Assembly (NCBI RefSeq): GCF_003010965.1
Contig: NZ_PGGM01000010.1
Location: 168,146-232,145 of the forward strand
DNA: 64,000 nt
Direction of reading: 5' to 3'
From: Phyllobacterium sophorae
GTDB lineage: Bacteria > Pseudomonadota > Alphaproteobacteria > Rhizobiales > Rhizobiaceae
Below are positions 53,434 to 63,620 of this stretch, one piece after another. How positions within the stretch are numbered: the first letter of the stretch is position 1; each line of letters starts with the position of its first letter. The translations under genes and the position numbers were made by a program. A model generated the notes under the pieces. The model saw only the letters and a list, made by a program, of their open reading frames with translations, was not told the origin of the DNA and searched no databases.

Positions 53434-55675
53434 CGACTTAATAGGGAAACACTACGGCGTAAGGTTCGAGGCGTTTTCTGCTGGCCCAGACCAGGGAATT
53501 GATGGCCGCCATTCGAAGGCCGGCGAAACGACCATATTGCAAGCGAAGCATTATGCCGGCTCACCATTTGCTACCCTCAAGTCTGCGATGAAGAAAGAGC
53601 GAGCCTCGATCGATGCGCTGCAACCAGACAGATATCTGCTTGCCACCTCCGTGGGCCTTACACCAGCCCGCAAGAAGAGCCTCGCCGCAACAATCGGCCC
53701 CGCGTTGAAGGATGAGAAGCGTATTTTTGGCCAGTCCGACCTTAATGGACTGCTGCGCTCATATCCTGAAATCGAGAAGAGCCACATCAAGCTTTGGCTA
53801 TCCAGCACAGGTGTCCTTGACCGTGTCCTGCACGCTGCGGCGCATGCTTTTGCTGCAATCACCCGTGCGGAGATCGAAGCGAAGGTCAAGGTCTACGCAC
53901 AAAACCCCAGCTTTTCCCAGTCGGCCGCTAAACTGGAGGAGCAGCACGTCCTGATCATCTCAGGCCCTCCAGGTGTCGGAAAGACAACGCTCGCCGAGAT
54001 GCTGGCCTACGCCTACCTTGCGGAAGGCTGGGAACTTATTCCGATCATGAGCCTGACGGACGGCTTTGCGGCAATCAACGACACTAAGAAGCAAGTTTTT
54101 ATTTTCGACGACTTCCTGGGGCGTATCGCACTCGATCGACATGCCCTTTCGATGAAAGATTCAGAACTCGCGCGTTTTCTTCGACGGATCAAAGCCTCAC
54201 CCAACGCCCGGTTCATTCTCACCACCCGTGCCTACATTTTTGAAGAAGCACGACGGGTATCGGAGCATCTCGCTGATCAGCGGCTGGACGTCACGAAGTA
54301 CGTTCTCGATGTTGGAATCTACACACGTCGGATACGCGCCCGCATTCTCTATAACCACCTCTCTGTTGCTGGCACCAATAGCAGTCACATCCGCGCCCTC
54401 ATCGAAACAGGCACTATCGAAAAAATCGTCGACCACAAAAATTATAATCCACGCATTATCGAATGGATGACCGACAAGCTGCATGCCAACGGTATCGATG
54501 CATCCGAGTATCCGACCGAATTTCTCGCGACCCTCAACAACCCGTCCCGGCTTTGGGACATCGCGTTTCGAAACCACATTGATGCGCGTTCAAGACACCT
54601 ACTCTACACGCTGTTCTTCTGCGCCGAGTTCGGCGAAGACCTCGCCGCGGTCCGCGTCTCCTTCGAGGCTCTCCACGCCTACCTGTGCAAAAAGTACGGA
54701 CAAACGCGCGATCCGAAGGATTTCGAAGAGTCCGTAAAAATCCTCGAGGGTGGATTCATCAATATCCGCGGCACGAAGATTTCCTACATCAATCCGTCGT
54801 TTCGCGATTACATGGCTGACTATCTCCGGGATGGCGCGATGTTACGGGATTTTGTCACGGCGGCCGCTCTCTTCGAATGGGCCCAAGCGATCTGGCGGTT
54901 TGCGACGAGAGGTCGTGAGGTGGGAACGACAAACCCGCAACTTGCCAACGCATTCATCCCGATCGCGCCCATGCTGATCGGCAGGTCTGTCTCAGGGGAC
55001 CAATGGTTCCGAAACAGCGGATCTGGCAGCGAACGACTCCATCTTGTCCTTCAGCTTTGGACCCATAGTCAGTCAGATGTATTCGCAGAGGCTGCTTACG
55101 CCATCGCGGAAGATACGGCTGTGAGCTGGAAGCCCTGGAGAGACGGAACACATTTGATTGAGCTCACCGCCAATTTGAGGGAGGGTGGGTATTATGACAA
55201 TTTCCCCGACCGTGAACGCCTCGCACATATGCTGGAGTGCCATGTGGTGGAAATGCTGCGGTCTGGCGTCGATACCGATGATCTGGAACAGATGTCGGAT
55301 GCCATTGAGGAAGCCGAACGGCTACTGAGCCCTGATCTCATTTCCGCCACCCAGTCAGCGATCCAAAAAGAGATCGAGCTTGCCGGCAAGCGTGCCGCCG
55401 AAACCGATTCCGAATCCACTCTCGAAGAACGTATCAGCAGTCTTTCGAAGCTGGCGCCTCGCGCAAGCGTTCCCTCAGGCAGGCTCGATCAAGCAATTGC
55501 TGCGATCAACGACAGAATTCGCGCTATCGAGGAAGAGGCTGAGAGAGAGGATGGTCCGGATTTTACACCCGCCAAGCCGGAGGTCGACGTCTTTAATGAC
55601 GCGCAGCTGCGCGACCTCTTCGCATCATTGCTGACCGATTAAAACGCTGTGGCGCAACCTTGCTTGTCGTCGCTG

Positions 55676-58129
55676 TCAAGCGGCAATGGCACGATCCTCC
55701 GAATAGGCGAAAACGCGAGGCGTTGCGACTGCCGTGCCCTCAAAATTGCGACTGATTTCCACGGAGATCAGTGTATCGCCGGGAAATGCCGGGCTGAGTT
55801 CGAGGGTGAGATAGTCGAATAGCGCCCGCTCATGCACGGCAACGACAAGTTGTTTGCCTAAGCCCTTCGAGAGAGTTCTCAGCAACGCTGCGAATTGCGC
55901 AGTGTGAACGTCGTCCATCGACTGGACAGGATCATCAAGGATAAGCCACGGCATGCGTGCTGGAACCGAAAGGTGCAAAGCCAGGAAAAGCGTCAGCGCT
56001 GCAGTATTGAGATTGCCCTGACTGAGCATCGCACCGGGCGAACCTGACACCTTGCCCGACCGATGGATCGTTTCAAGCACGGCCTCGACACTACCTTTGT
56101 CCGACTGTGGAAGTCTGAAGCTGGGGACAAACTGTTCGGATGGCGCCAGGCGGACGAATAGATCACGCCAGACCTTGTTCAAGGTGTTGTTGAACACCGA
56201 CTTGACAATCTTCGAGCGCGCTCTGTCTGCGGCCTCGGCCAAATCCTTGGCGTGTTCGCGAACAAGGTCCACGCCGGCAACAGCATCCTCCAATTCCTTG
56301 GACCGCGTTAGCAGCTCCTGCCTTGCGGATTGAATTTCCCGAACAACCCGGATGTCATTTTCAAGCAGGCCCAACTCCGAATTGGCGCGAACACGTGTCG
56401 ATATCAATGCCTCTGCGGTCTGGATCTGCCTTTCGATGTTTTCGATCGTTTGCCCTAGTGCTTCCTCCGGGGTCGCAAATGCGCTGACCCTCTGTCCGGT
56501 TGCCTCAAAAATCACGACATCGATCCCCGGGAGGATTGATGTCGATGTATCGTCCTGCCGTCGGGACAATGCGGCAACGCCTTGCGCAGCCGAAGCCTCA
56601 CGCGTAAGACGCGATCCCTCTCTCGCCGAGCCTGAAAGCACTTGAAGACGTTGTGCATAGGCTTCCATCTTTCCGGCGCCATTGGTGAGGTCCGCCTGCT
56701 CTTCAGGCGAGAGCACCAGGCGCTCCACTCCGAGCTTCTCGCGTTTGGCTTGATCCAGCCTGGTTGTCTCTTCCGCGCGTTCGGTTGCCAGCGATTGCAG
56801 GCGGCCAGCCTCGCCGGTCAAGGTTCCTATTTTAGTCGCGATATGTGCCGACAGCGGACCGCTTTGGTGTTCACTGTAGTCACGATCGCAGACCGGGCAG
56901 ATTTCGCCGGCAACATGTGGCGCTATTCCAGCCAAAGCGTTGGCAAGCGTGCGCACGTCCTGCGCGCTTGCCTGAAGAAGACGATCAAGCTCGCCTATGC
57001 GGTCAGTCGATCGCTGAATCGTTGCTTCAGCCTTTCTGAGTGTTAAAGACGCTTCATCGCTTGCCGCCAGCAACGATCGGCACCGCTTTCCCTCGTCTGT
57101 AGTCCGTTGCAGGGTCGCCTTGTGCAGGGCCTCCGGATCCGAGTCGAAGGAGGGCAGGTCCGGAAAGGATGGACGAATTTCGTCGAGGAGCACTTGCAGT
57201 TCCCCACCGACAGCATTTCGCCAACTATTTAGAGCGCTCATCGCCGCGGCCTCGAGGCGTTCCCGCTCAGCCCGGTCGCGCGTTGCCGCGTCCGCCGGAA
57301 CCGACTGCCAGCTTGCCGACAATCCCATCAGCTCAGACCGCATTCTGGTCAGGCGGGACAATGTCTCATCTTCGGTCCGTTCGGCCTCAAGAAAGACCCG
57401 AACCGCCGAAGGATCCAGTTCGGCAGCCAGGATCGACGGCTCGTCGGGGCGTAATGTCTTCAAGAGGTCGCGAACGGTCTCTTGCCGCGTGCTCTTTGCG
57501 GTGGTTGCGACCAATATTCGGTTCGTGTTCGAGGCGAGATCCGTCGCAACCCCTTTGCGGCGTGCTTCAAGGTCTTTGTAGCCAGGCACGAGACTGCGAA
57601 TGCGCGTCACGTGACCGGCGGCATGAAGGCCGTCAACAATGGCATCGAGAGGATCAAGACCCAGAATTTGCTTCACGAACTTAGTCAGCGGTGAGGCCGA
57701 GTCTGTTTTTTGATCGTCGTAGAGTTCAAGTAGTCGTCCCAGCGTGGCCTGCGGGAGATAGCACCGCTCGGCGAAAAAGCCGATGTCATCGCCTGCGAGC
57801 AACGGATTGGCTGTAAAGAGGCTGTTCTGACCAAAGATCAATGCACCGGCGGTCTTACCGTCAGCGCGAAGTGGTGCGGTCGTCGTCAGATCTATACGGC
57901 CACCGTCGGCCTCAAGATGTGTGAGAAACCGCTGGTAGCCATTGTCGTCCTCGGCGAGATGGCGGATTTTGCCCGTCAAGCCCAGCTCGATCGCCGATAG
58001 CACGCTGGTCTTGCCCATTCCATTGGTGCCGTGAACGAGAATGACCTGGGCATCGAGCGGAATGACGACCTTGCCGCGCAAGCTTCTGAAGTTTTCAATG
58101 ACGAGAGTGCTGAGCCGCGGACTGGTCAT
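55676..58129 (-). CDS. Rad50/SMC-like ABC ATPase of the SIR2 operon
   Basis: 817 residues. Walker A HGTNGMGKTSVLSAIELGL (33-51), long coiled-coil-rich arms, a zinc-hook-like CPVC at 411-414 (EICPVCDRDYSEH), signature AMLSQGNLNTAALTLFLAL and Walker B PWLILDDPVQSMDDVH near 700-740, and a final VAVHERALFDYLTLEL switch region. It forms a V- or rod-shaped ATPase like Rad50/SbcC. Its ATG overlaps the stop of the middle gene (ATGA). Last gene of the operon SIR2 - middle protein - ATPase, a pattern like the ABC three-component (ABC-3C) conflict systems. Confidence 0.87.
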   Translation of the reverse strand: MTSPRLSTLVIENFRSLRGKVVIPLDAQVILVHGTNGMGKTSVLSAIELGLTGKIRHLAEDDNGYQRFLTHLEADGGRIDLTTTAPLRADGKTAGALIFGQNSLFTANPLLAGDDIGFFAERCYLPQATLGRLLELYDDQKTDSASPLTKFVKQILGLDPLDAIVDGLHAAGHVTRIRSLVPGYKDLEARRKGVATDLASNTNRILVATTAKSTRQETVRDLLKTLRPDEPSILAAELDPSAVRVFLEAERTEDETLSRLTRMRSELMGLSASWQSVPADAATRDRAERERLEAAAMSALNSWRNAVGGELQVLLDEIRPSFPDLPSFDSDPEALHKATLQRTTDEGKRCRSLLAASDEASLTLRKAEATIQRSTDRIGELDRLLQASAQDVRTLANALAGIAPHVAGEICPVCDRDYSEHQSGPLSAHIATKIGTLTGEAGRLQSLATERAEETTRLDQAKREKLGVERLVLSPEEQADLTNGAGKMEAYAQRLQVLSGSAREGSRLTREASAAQGVAALSRRQDDTSTSILPGIDVVIFEATGQRVSAFATPEEALGQTIENIERQIQTAEALISTRVRANSELGLLENDIRVVREIQSARQELLTRSKELEDAVAGVDLVREHAKDLAEAADRARSKIVKSVFNNTLNKVWRDLFVRLAPSEQFVPSFRLPQSDKGSVEAVLETIHRSGKVSGSPGAMLSQGNLNTAALTLFLALHLSVPARMPWLILDDPVQSMDDVHTAQFAALLRTLSKGLGKQLVVAVHERALFDYLTLELSPAFPGDTLISVEISRNFEGTAVATPRVFAYSEDRAIAA

Positions 58130-58713
58130 GGATCATTCCCTTCCTCGGCTATCGCGGACGAAATCGACGCCGTCAACTGGTCACGCAGCACTGCCTCAAC
58201 GGCATTTTTATCGGTCAACGCGCTGGCAAAGATATTTTGTGTGAGATCGGCCGGGGTATTCTCGGACAGGAGCTTGCGCACGTCCTCTTCCCAATGGACC
58301 ATGCTCTCGACGCTCTCAGGTGTTTTTAACGGAAGCAGCACCGATACCCAGTCGCGCACGAGGTCGGAGGCATTCTGCCCGACCGGCGTGCCGATCGGCA
58401 ACACGCGGCAGACACGACTCATCGCATGTACCGTCTCAGACGATGCCTGTCCTTGAGTGAGCACCGCAGTGACCGACCTGCGCGATTGGACAACGTCAAG
58501 CGCACGTGTCAAAGCATGGACTTTGCGCACAGCCCCCTCATCGGGAACATCACTTTTGAGATCGATTACGATCACCAGATCGTTTGCCTTCTCCGTAGCA
58601 ATTAGCGCGGAGGTAAACTCGAAACTGAGCGTCCCTATCTTGAAGGGTTTGGGCAGCTCGCGGTAATGCCCTTCCCTTTTGAGAATATCGACGACCTGCT
58701 CTGCTGTGTTCAT
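58126..58713 (-). CDS. Middle component of the SIR2/ABC ATPase operon
   Basis: 195 residues of unknown function. The N-terminal part is an alpha/beta domain (LPKPFKIGTLSFEFTSALIA; NDLVIVIDLKSDVPDE) with a helix of RKVHALTRALDVVQSRRSV, followed by VCRVLPIGTP and a helical end. VIVIDLK could be a nuclease-like or structural strand. It overlaps both neighbours by 4 bp, so the three proteins are surely made together. Position and size match the middle component of ABC-3C systems, which links the ATPase to the effector. Confidence 0.75.
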   Translation of the reverse strand: MNTAEQVVDILKREGHYRELPKPFKIGTLSFEFTSALIATEKANDLVIVIDLKSDVPDEGAVRKVHALTRALDVVQSRRSVTAVLTQGQASSETVHAMSRVCRVLPIGTPVGQNASDLVRDWVSVLLPLKTPESVESMVHWEEDVRKLLSENTPADLTQNIFASALTDKNAVEAVLRDQLTASISSAIAEEGNDP

Positions 58714-60410
58714 ATGGCGACCTCCGCGCGGAGATCAGATAGCAAGCTGTCTAGATCCGCCGTCTGCTGGAGCATCGGCCCGAACGCGATATATCTCGGC
58801 CCCGACACGCCGGTCCTATAGTTGGCGCTCGGATTTCTCTGTTGACGTGCCGTTACTCGTTTCGAGCAAAATATCACGACATCTGCGTCGTCTTCAGCAA
58901 AAGCGCCGCACTCTATCAGACTTGCAATATTGTCATCGTTTGCGGCAAAGAACACGCGTGCGTGCGCCACAGACGAGGTGATGCGCAGCGCTCCCGATGC
59001 GGGATCTGTCGGGTCATCAAGACCGAGCGCCCAGTCGCCGGACTGTGCGATCAGACCCATCAAACCCAAAGCATTGGCGGCTTCGCGCTGCCCGGTCACT
59101 GCCAGCGCGACGTCACCTTTCATCTGATGAGTGGGGCGGTGATCGAGTGGGAAATACTGAACCGCGCCGACCGGATTTTCACCGTTCTGGAGTTGATATT
59201 TCGCCCGTGTCAGCGCCTGAGCGAACCGCTTGATAGCGGTCAGTCGATCATTATTGGCAGCCTCGGCGGCGCCGTCACGTAAATAGCGGAGGCCGGCGGC
59301 AATCCCATCGCGGTCAGCCTGACGTAAATTGGGCGCGCTGGCGTCACTTGCCAACATCTCCAGCTTCTGGGTGATGACCGACAAAACCAGCGCCAATAGA
59401 AGCTGCTTTCCAAAAGCTTGTATCAAGGCGGAAGCACCAATTTGGTGGCGGTTATCTTCGTAGTCGTCACCATAGGCGACCGAAAGGACCGTCTTTTGCC
59501 CGGTAGTCAATTGATCGGCGGCGAACATGATCGGCGGTGGCGACGCATCCCACTTCCATCCCTTGATTGCACCTGCTTTACCAAAAAGGTGCTGAATGTT
59601 GGCGTCTTGCGCCGACAGACCAATCATTAGGGTTCGAGAGCGCTGAATCAGCGCCGTCAGCTGATCTCGAACAATCGTGAATGTCGCGTTGCCCATCCAA
59701 CCGATGATCTGATCGTTTCGGGCAATTAAGAGCTTGCGGTATTCGTCTTCTTTTTCGATCGCACGCAGCGCGCAACCGTGAAACTTGTAGAGTTTTGTCG
59801 CCGCCGGCGGACCACGGAGATCTGCCCCTTCGACGGTAATCTGGAAGGAGGTGAGCGGATGACCTAGTTCGACAAGCGCCCCTTCCAGCAGCCCGTCCCA
59901 GTTTGGCGTTGCAATCTCGGACACCGCGCCCTCCAGCGCGAGAATTCCGATTGCGAGATGTTCGGCGTCTGCTTGCTGATGGGCGAATGTGTTTGGAAAG
60001 TCGAGGGCATCCCAAAGGAGATAATCCTGCTTTTCGTTCTCCACATCTTGAGAGAGGACCTCCGAGTATTTTCCCCAGAGCCTTGAGACGATATTGTCGA
60101 GACATGGCCAGTCGATCGCCGGCTTCGTTACATCGATCGTGGCGCGTTCGCCCGGCGTTGGCTCGGCGAGATCGATGATCCGATTCAACGTTGTTGTGAA
60201 ACGGCAGTTCTGATTTGTAGTCGCGTGGCTGCGCAAAAATTCGATCAATTTGGCAAGGACACCGTCAAGACCAATGACGCGGTCGCGTGAAATGCCAGAG
60301 CCGAGCCAGAACGCATAGCTGCCTTGCGCCACTGCCTTTGCGACCTCGGCAAATTGTCCGTCGAGAAGATCGATCGTCTCCTTGACGGTAATAGTTCGTG
60401 CAGTTGGCAA
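58710..60410 (-). CDS. SIR2-domain protein (probable NAD-degrading effector)
   Basis: About 566 residues from TTG at 60410, where GAGGGG lies about 7 bases upstream; a TTG at 60437 is an alternative. SIR2_2 domain marks: FWLGSGISRDRVIGL (NAD-binding GSG), IATPNWDGLLEGAL (the conserved TxNxD with Asn), LYKFHGCALR (catalytic His), and TLMIGLSAQDANIQHLFG. A C-terminal region of about 250 residues has no known domain and may dock on the partners. SIR2 effectors in defence deplete NAD+. First gene of the three-gene operon with the middle protein and Rad50-like ATPase. Confidence 0.83.
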   Translation of the reverse strand: MPTARTITVKETIDLLDGQFAEVAKAVAQGSYAFWLGSGISRDRVIGLDGVLAKLIEFLRSHATTNQNCRFTTTLNRIIDLAEPTPGERATIDVTKPAIDWPCLDNIVSRLWGKYSEVLSQDVENEKQDYLLWDALDFPNTFAHQQADAEHLAIGILALEGAVSEIATPNWDGLLEGALVELGHPLTSFQITVEGADLRGPPAATKLYKFHGCALRAIEKEDEYRKLLIARNDQIIGWMGNATFTIVRDQLTALIQRSRTLMIGLSAQDANIQHLFGKAGAIKGWKWDASPPPIMFAADQLTTGQKTVLSVAYGDDYEDNRHQIGASALIQAFGKQLLLALVLSVITQKLEMLASDASAPNLRQADRDGIAAGLRYLRDGAAEAANNDRLTAIKRFAQALTRAKYQLQNGENPVGAVQYFPLDHRPTHQMKGDVALAVTGQREAANALGLMGLIAQSGDWALGLDDPTDPASGALRITSSVAHARVFFAANDDNIASLIECGAFAEDDADVVIFCSKRVTARQQRNPSANYRTGVSGPRYIAFGPMLQQTADLDSLLSDLRAEVAI

Positions 60411-60443
60411 ATCAGATCCCCTCGCCCCGGCATGCAACCTATC

Positions 60444-60848
60444 CTATATTGGGGGCGCGTTAAAGAGAGCTTGGGAAGTAGCATACGCATCCTGATTGAG
60501 GGCGCGGAGTTTCCGCTTCAGTTTGAGTTGGGCTACGGAAACCTCGGCGCCGGCCCAAGGGCGGATCTCGGAAATCACGTTCTGTTCGGTGGTTCCGAGA
60601 TAAAGCACCGGCATTCCAGCTGGGATTGCACGGCCTTCTGTCGACCTGTTTGGCCGAGGTTTCATCCTTGCAGCATCGTAACCGGATGGGTCCTCTGCTC
60701 GGTTCTTACCGGGCGCATAGTACTCGATTCCGGCTGCGCTCGAAAGAGAACCATCCTTTGCGCAAGGCGACATCTCGTTTTTTCTTTGTCGCCAAGACCG
60801 TGTCCACGAAAGCCCGCACGGGCGCGTCCCAAACATAGCGCCGTTCAT
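60444..60848 (-). pseudogene. RES-domain (NAD+ phosphorylase-like) fragment
   Basis: The readable core matches the RES family: YDAARMKPRPNRSTEGRAIP, AGMPVLYLGTTEQNVISEIR, PWAGAEVSVAQLKLKRKLRA. In active RES toxins this region carries the conserved Arg and Glu (here GRA and SEIRPW). The upstream part is spread over other frames (FVDTVLATKKKRDVALRKGW; VLFRAQ), so at least one or two frameshifts exist, and the second half of the domain is missing: the frame ends 34 bp before the SIR2 start. Confidence 0.6.
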
Positions 60849-60993
60849 GTCTCACCGGGACGCGAAATGTCGATAGCTATCGAAAGACGCGAACTCAGGT
60901 TTTGAAGGTTCATCCAAGCCAGCCGTCATCATTATGATGCCTCGTTCAACATAAGGGCGTCAGCAAGATACATTGTCGATGGAGTCGCCTATA

Positions 60994-62544
60994 TCAGTTG
61001 CGTTTGGCGCTGCTTGTCCAGTTCTCAAATCCCCCTGCAACGAAAGCCGGGCCGTTACTATTTCTGCGTCTGCGTGACTTCTCGACCGCAAAATCTATAA
61101 AGTCGGAGATGTCTGAACCATGGGCGCGCACAACGTCATCCACGATAGTCGGTTGCCCTCCGATCAATCTGATTTCGTTATCGGCCCTCGACATAGAAAC
61201 AATCGGAACCTCCACAAGGGCCGAGTACAAAATTCCGGCGATATCGACGGACATCGGCGCCAGGATCACCTCTTGGCTATCGACAATGGCATCGTCTGCC
61301 CATCGGGGGAAGAACATGTTCACCCCTGGTGTCGAGCCGAGAGCCAAAAGCTCAGCGTTATCTTCCACCCATTCGTAGAATGAGGATAATTTTATTGGGC
61401 CTCCGGCACGACGCTGAGATCTCTCGATAGCGTCACTGATCCGACGCAAGACCGGCGCGACCGGAATCCAATGCGAAAAAGGTCCTTGATCCGACGACAT
61501 CTCCAGCGGCAGTTGCGCTTCCCCGAAATGAATAGTGACTGACTTGGACTCGCGAGCAAGGATTGCACCGAGCTCGACGATCGATACTGCCTCTGCCAGA
61601 TCGACATCACGCTCCCCTTCATAATTAAAGACCATGCCGGCCCAGCGTTTCTCGAAATCCATGTTGAGTTCGAAGAACTGATTTGCGAAACGTATCGTAG
61701 CGCCTTCGGCAAAGGGCGGAGGAATGAAGACGTCTACGCTAAACGCAATCCACTCACCCGACGAAGATTCTATTTCGATAGAGGCGGACGAAATTGGCGG
61801 AGCATTCATCGCCAAGATGGCATCACGAATGTAAAGCTGGTCATTCTTCAAGGGCACGCCAAATCGGCGCCGCTCGATAATTAGGTCACTGACTTCGATT
61901 TCTCGATGGCTACCAAGAAAAAGCTCGCCGAGCTTTTGACGAGCATTCTCACCCGGGATAAAAAAGCGGCCGACGGTCGGCTCGTCGTCGAAGCCGCAGC
62001 TTTCTCGGAAATTAATCTTACGGCTGACATAACGACTCGGGTCTCCTCCAAGCATTTGGTGAAGATGTGTCGAGAGCCCCTCCCCGTCCGGTCCGATCTC
62101 GACGCCGCGCGCCACCGGAACTGGGACCTTGACATTATGTATCGCGCGATTGCCGGCCGCTTCCTGTTCACGAACAGCACGCAAAGTGTCGGCGATCACA
62201 CCGTCATCGATAGGCACTATCAGCCGTCTGACTGAACGCCTAGAGGCCTTCGTATAGTAGAGCACAGCGATCGCCGCCGGCAGATCAGCGTCAACGAGGT
62301 GCTTCAAGGCCGAAAGTTTTATTCGTGGGACTCTCGATTGTTGCTCGGTCGACTTGACCTGCAAAAGGAATTTCGGAAGTGAATTTTGCTGATCGAGCGG
62401 GCGATCTGGGGAATGATCTGGGGTCGCCTCAAGGAGAAAATCCCATCCTAGACGGTCCGGATCTGGCTTGTGCGCTATGAAGTGCTCTGGCTCACACCAC
62501 CCCACCAATTCATTCTGTCCACGCGTCCCAGGGTCTGACTTCAT
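60994..62544 (-). CDS. DUF4365-like putative nuclease
   Basis: 516 residues from MKSDPGTRGQNELVGWCEPE; AAGG lies about 7 bases upstream, and an ATG at 62559 is the alternative. The N-terminal 150 residues resemble the DUF4365 nuclease-like domain, with catalytic-looking GWDFLLEATPD (Asp) and FLLQVKSTEQQ (Q-x-K). The remaining 360 residues are mixed alpha/beta of unknown nature (WIAFSVDVFIPPPFAEGATI; FFPRWADDAIVDSQEVILAP). It stands as a single gene between the RES fragment and Shedu. Probably a defence protein by location. Confidence 0.65.
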   Translation of the reverse strand: MKSDPGTRGQNELVGWCEPEHFIAHKPDPDRLGWDFLLEATPDHSPDRPLDQQNSLPKFLLQVKSTEQQSRVPRIKLSALKHLVDADLPAAIAVLYYTKASRRSVRRLIVPIDDGVIADTLRAVREQEAAGNRAIHNVKVPVPVARGVEIGPDGEGLSTHLHQMLGGDPSRYVSRKINFRESCGFDDEPTVGRFFIPGENARQKLGELFLGSHREIEVSDLIIERRRFGVPLKNDQLYIRDAILAMNAPPISSASIEIESSSGEWIAFSVDVFIPPPFAEGATIRFANQFFELNMDFEKRWAGMVFNYEGERDVDLAEAVSIVELGAILARESKSVTIHFGEAQLPLEMSSDQGPFSHWIPVAPVLRRISDAIERSQRRAGGPIKLSSFYEWVEDNAELLALGSTPGVNMFFPRWADDAIVDSQEVILAPMSVDIAGILYSALVEVPIVSMSRADNEIRLIGGQPTIVDDVVRAHGSDISDFIDFAVEKSRRRRNSNGPAFVAGGFENWTSSAKRN

Positions 62545-62765
62545 TTTTCTGCCTTGCATAATGACGTGTTCGCCGCACCCTATCGCTCAAAGCGAACCCT
62601 TAGACGGCGAGCACGCTCTCGAACGCCGCTTCACCTCACTTTAGGAGGTCGCAAACGCCCTTTAGCATAGCAGCATCGTCCAGGCCACCGAAGCGGTGGG
62701 TTGCCGCTCTGGCGCAGAATGGTGTTGCCAACTGTCGATCGAGCCAAAGCGCTAGGAGTTAGGAC

Positions 62766-63620
62766 TCAGCGAAGGCGACTTCGCATTGTTTGAAGATACT
62801 GTTCCCGAATCTCGGCGTTAGTGGGAAGTGGATACATGTCATTGTATCCTAATAAAGTGCCGCGTTTCCAAGACTCCATGTCATAGCCGGTTGCAATCAG
62901 CTTCTTTATTTGAAGGTTTGTTAGGTGGAGGTGTTGAGGGCCCATAGCTGAGAAAAAATGGCGTGGCCTATCTAGCATATGTTTAAAGCCAAACCGGTGT
63001 TTTACTTGCTTAAGCACATTCTTCTTATATCTCTGCGAATGCGAATAAAGGTTAATTACGCTGTCGTAGCTCAAGACGCTTATGCCGTCGTTTTCTAGAA
63101 GGTCCAGCATATAGGCCCTGGTCCCACCGCTCCGGTTCTTGTCATTCGATCGGCCGTATATCAGCTGATAGTTGAGCCGAATTGGATTATCCTTGAGTGC
63201 CCCCTCCATTAGCGGCTTGATCGCGTCAATGATCATTGACTGCTTTCCCCTTAGTTGCGCTCGCCATTCCTTGACTTGAGCGAGAGCGGCCGTGAAGTCA
63301 GCGGTTGGCGTTGGACGATTCTGATTGGCCGTAAAAAACTGTTTGTCAGGGCTCTCAAGTTCAACAAGTGTTATGTCCCAAACAGCAGAATTTTTATTCA
63401 AGTACACATAGTCTGAAGTTAGGGCAGTGGAGAGCTTGAATTTCGAAATAATCGAATCAAGGTGGAGAGCCGGAGTCGCTCCTGCCGGTGTAGGTATCAG
63501 CTCGGTGTTCTGCTCTAAAAAATCTTGCACGACTTGCTCTTTTTGTCGCCCAGGCGGCGGCGCCGTGACAAGCACCTTTTGAAATTTCTCAATTAGGTGT
63601 TGATCTATCTCCAGATACAT
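62766..63620 (-). CDS. Shedu-type (DUF4263) anti-phage nuclease
   Basis: 284 residues from MYLEIDQHLIEKFQKVL. The C-terminal two thirds hold the DUF4263 domain: NKNSAVWDITLVELESPDKQ with the PD-(D/E)xK acids (Asp, Glu), then PTADFTAALAQVKEWRAQLR and NYQLIYGRSND. In Shedu proteins this domain is the DNA-cutting part and a variable N-terminal region senses invaders; here that region is short (about 60 residues). Base composition is visibly more AT-rich than in neighbouring genes, suggesting separate transfer. Single-gene system. Confidence 0.8.
   Translation of the reverse strand: MYLEIDQHLIEKFQKVLVTAPPPGRQKEQVVQDFLEQNTELIPTPAGATPALHLDSIISKFKLSTALTSDYVYLNKNSAVWDITLVELESPDKQFFTANQNRPTPTADFTAALAQVKEWRAQLRGKQSMIIDAIKPLMEGALKDNPIRLNYQLIYGRSNDKNRSGGTRAYMLDLLENDGISVLSYDSVINLYSHSQRYKKNVLKQVKHRFGFKHMLDRPRHFFSAMGPQHLHLTNLQIKKLIATGYDMESWKRGTLLGYNDMYPLPTNAEIREQYLQTMRSRLR

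Larger units (their letters stand above)
52029..55642 (+). pseudogene. Restriction-endonuclease / nSTAND3 NTPase defence protein split by an insertion sequence
   Basis: The gene begins ATG at 52029 and reads 17 codons (MTYDFRTLSHPDFEDLV), is cut by the element at 52081-53433, and resumes with DLIGKHYGVRFEAFSAGPDQ at about 53435. Joined, it gives about 753 residues. N-terminal PD-(D/E)xK nuclease: GPDQGIDGRHSK, then TILQAKHYAG. NTPase: Walker A ISGPPGVGKTTLAEML, Walker B KQVFIFDDFLGRI, arginine-type sensor RFILTTRAYIFEEARR. The C-terminal 400 residues are helical repeats likely to sense phage. The KQVFxFDDFLG block is typical of nSTAND3. The split should inactivate the full-length protein; a TTG at 53387 in the element could still start a shortened one. 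Confidence 0.85.
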
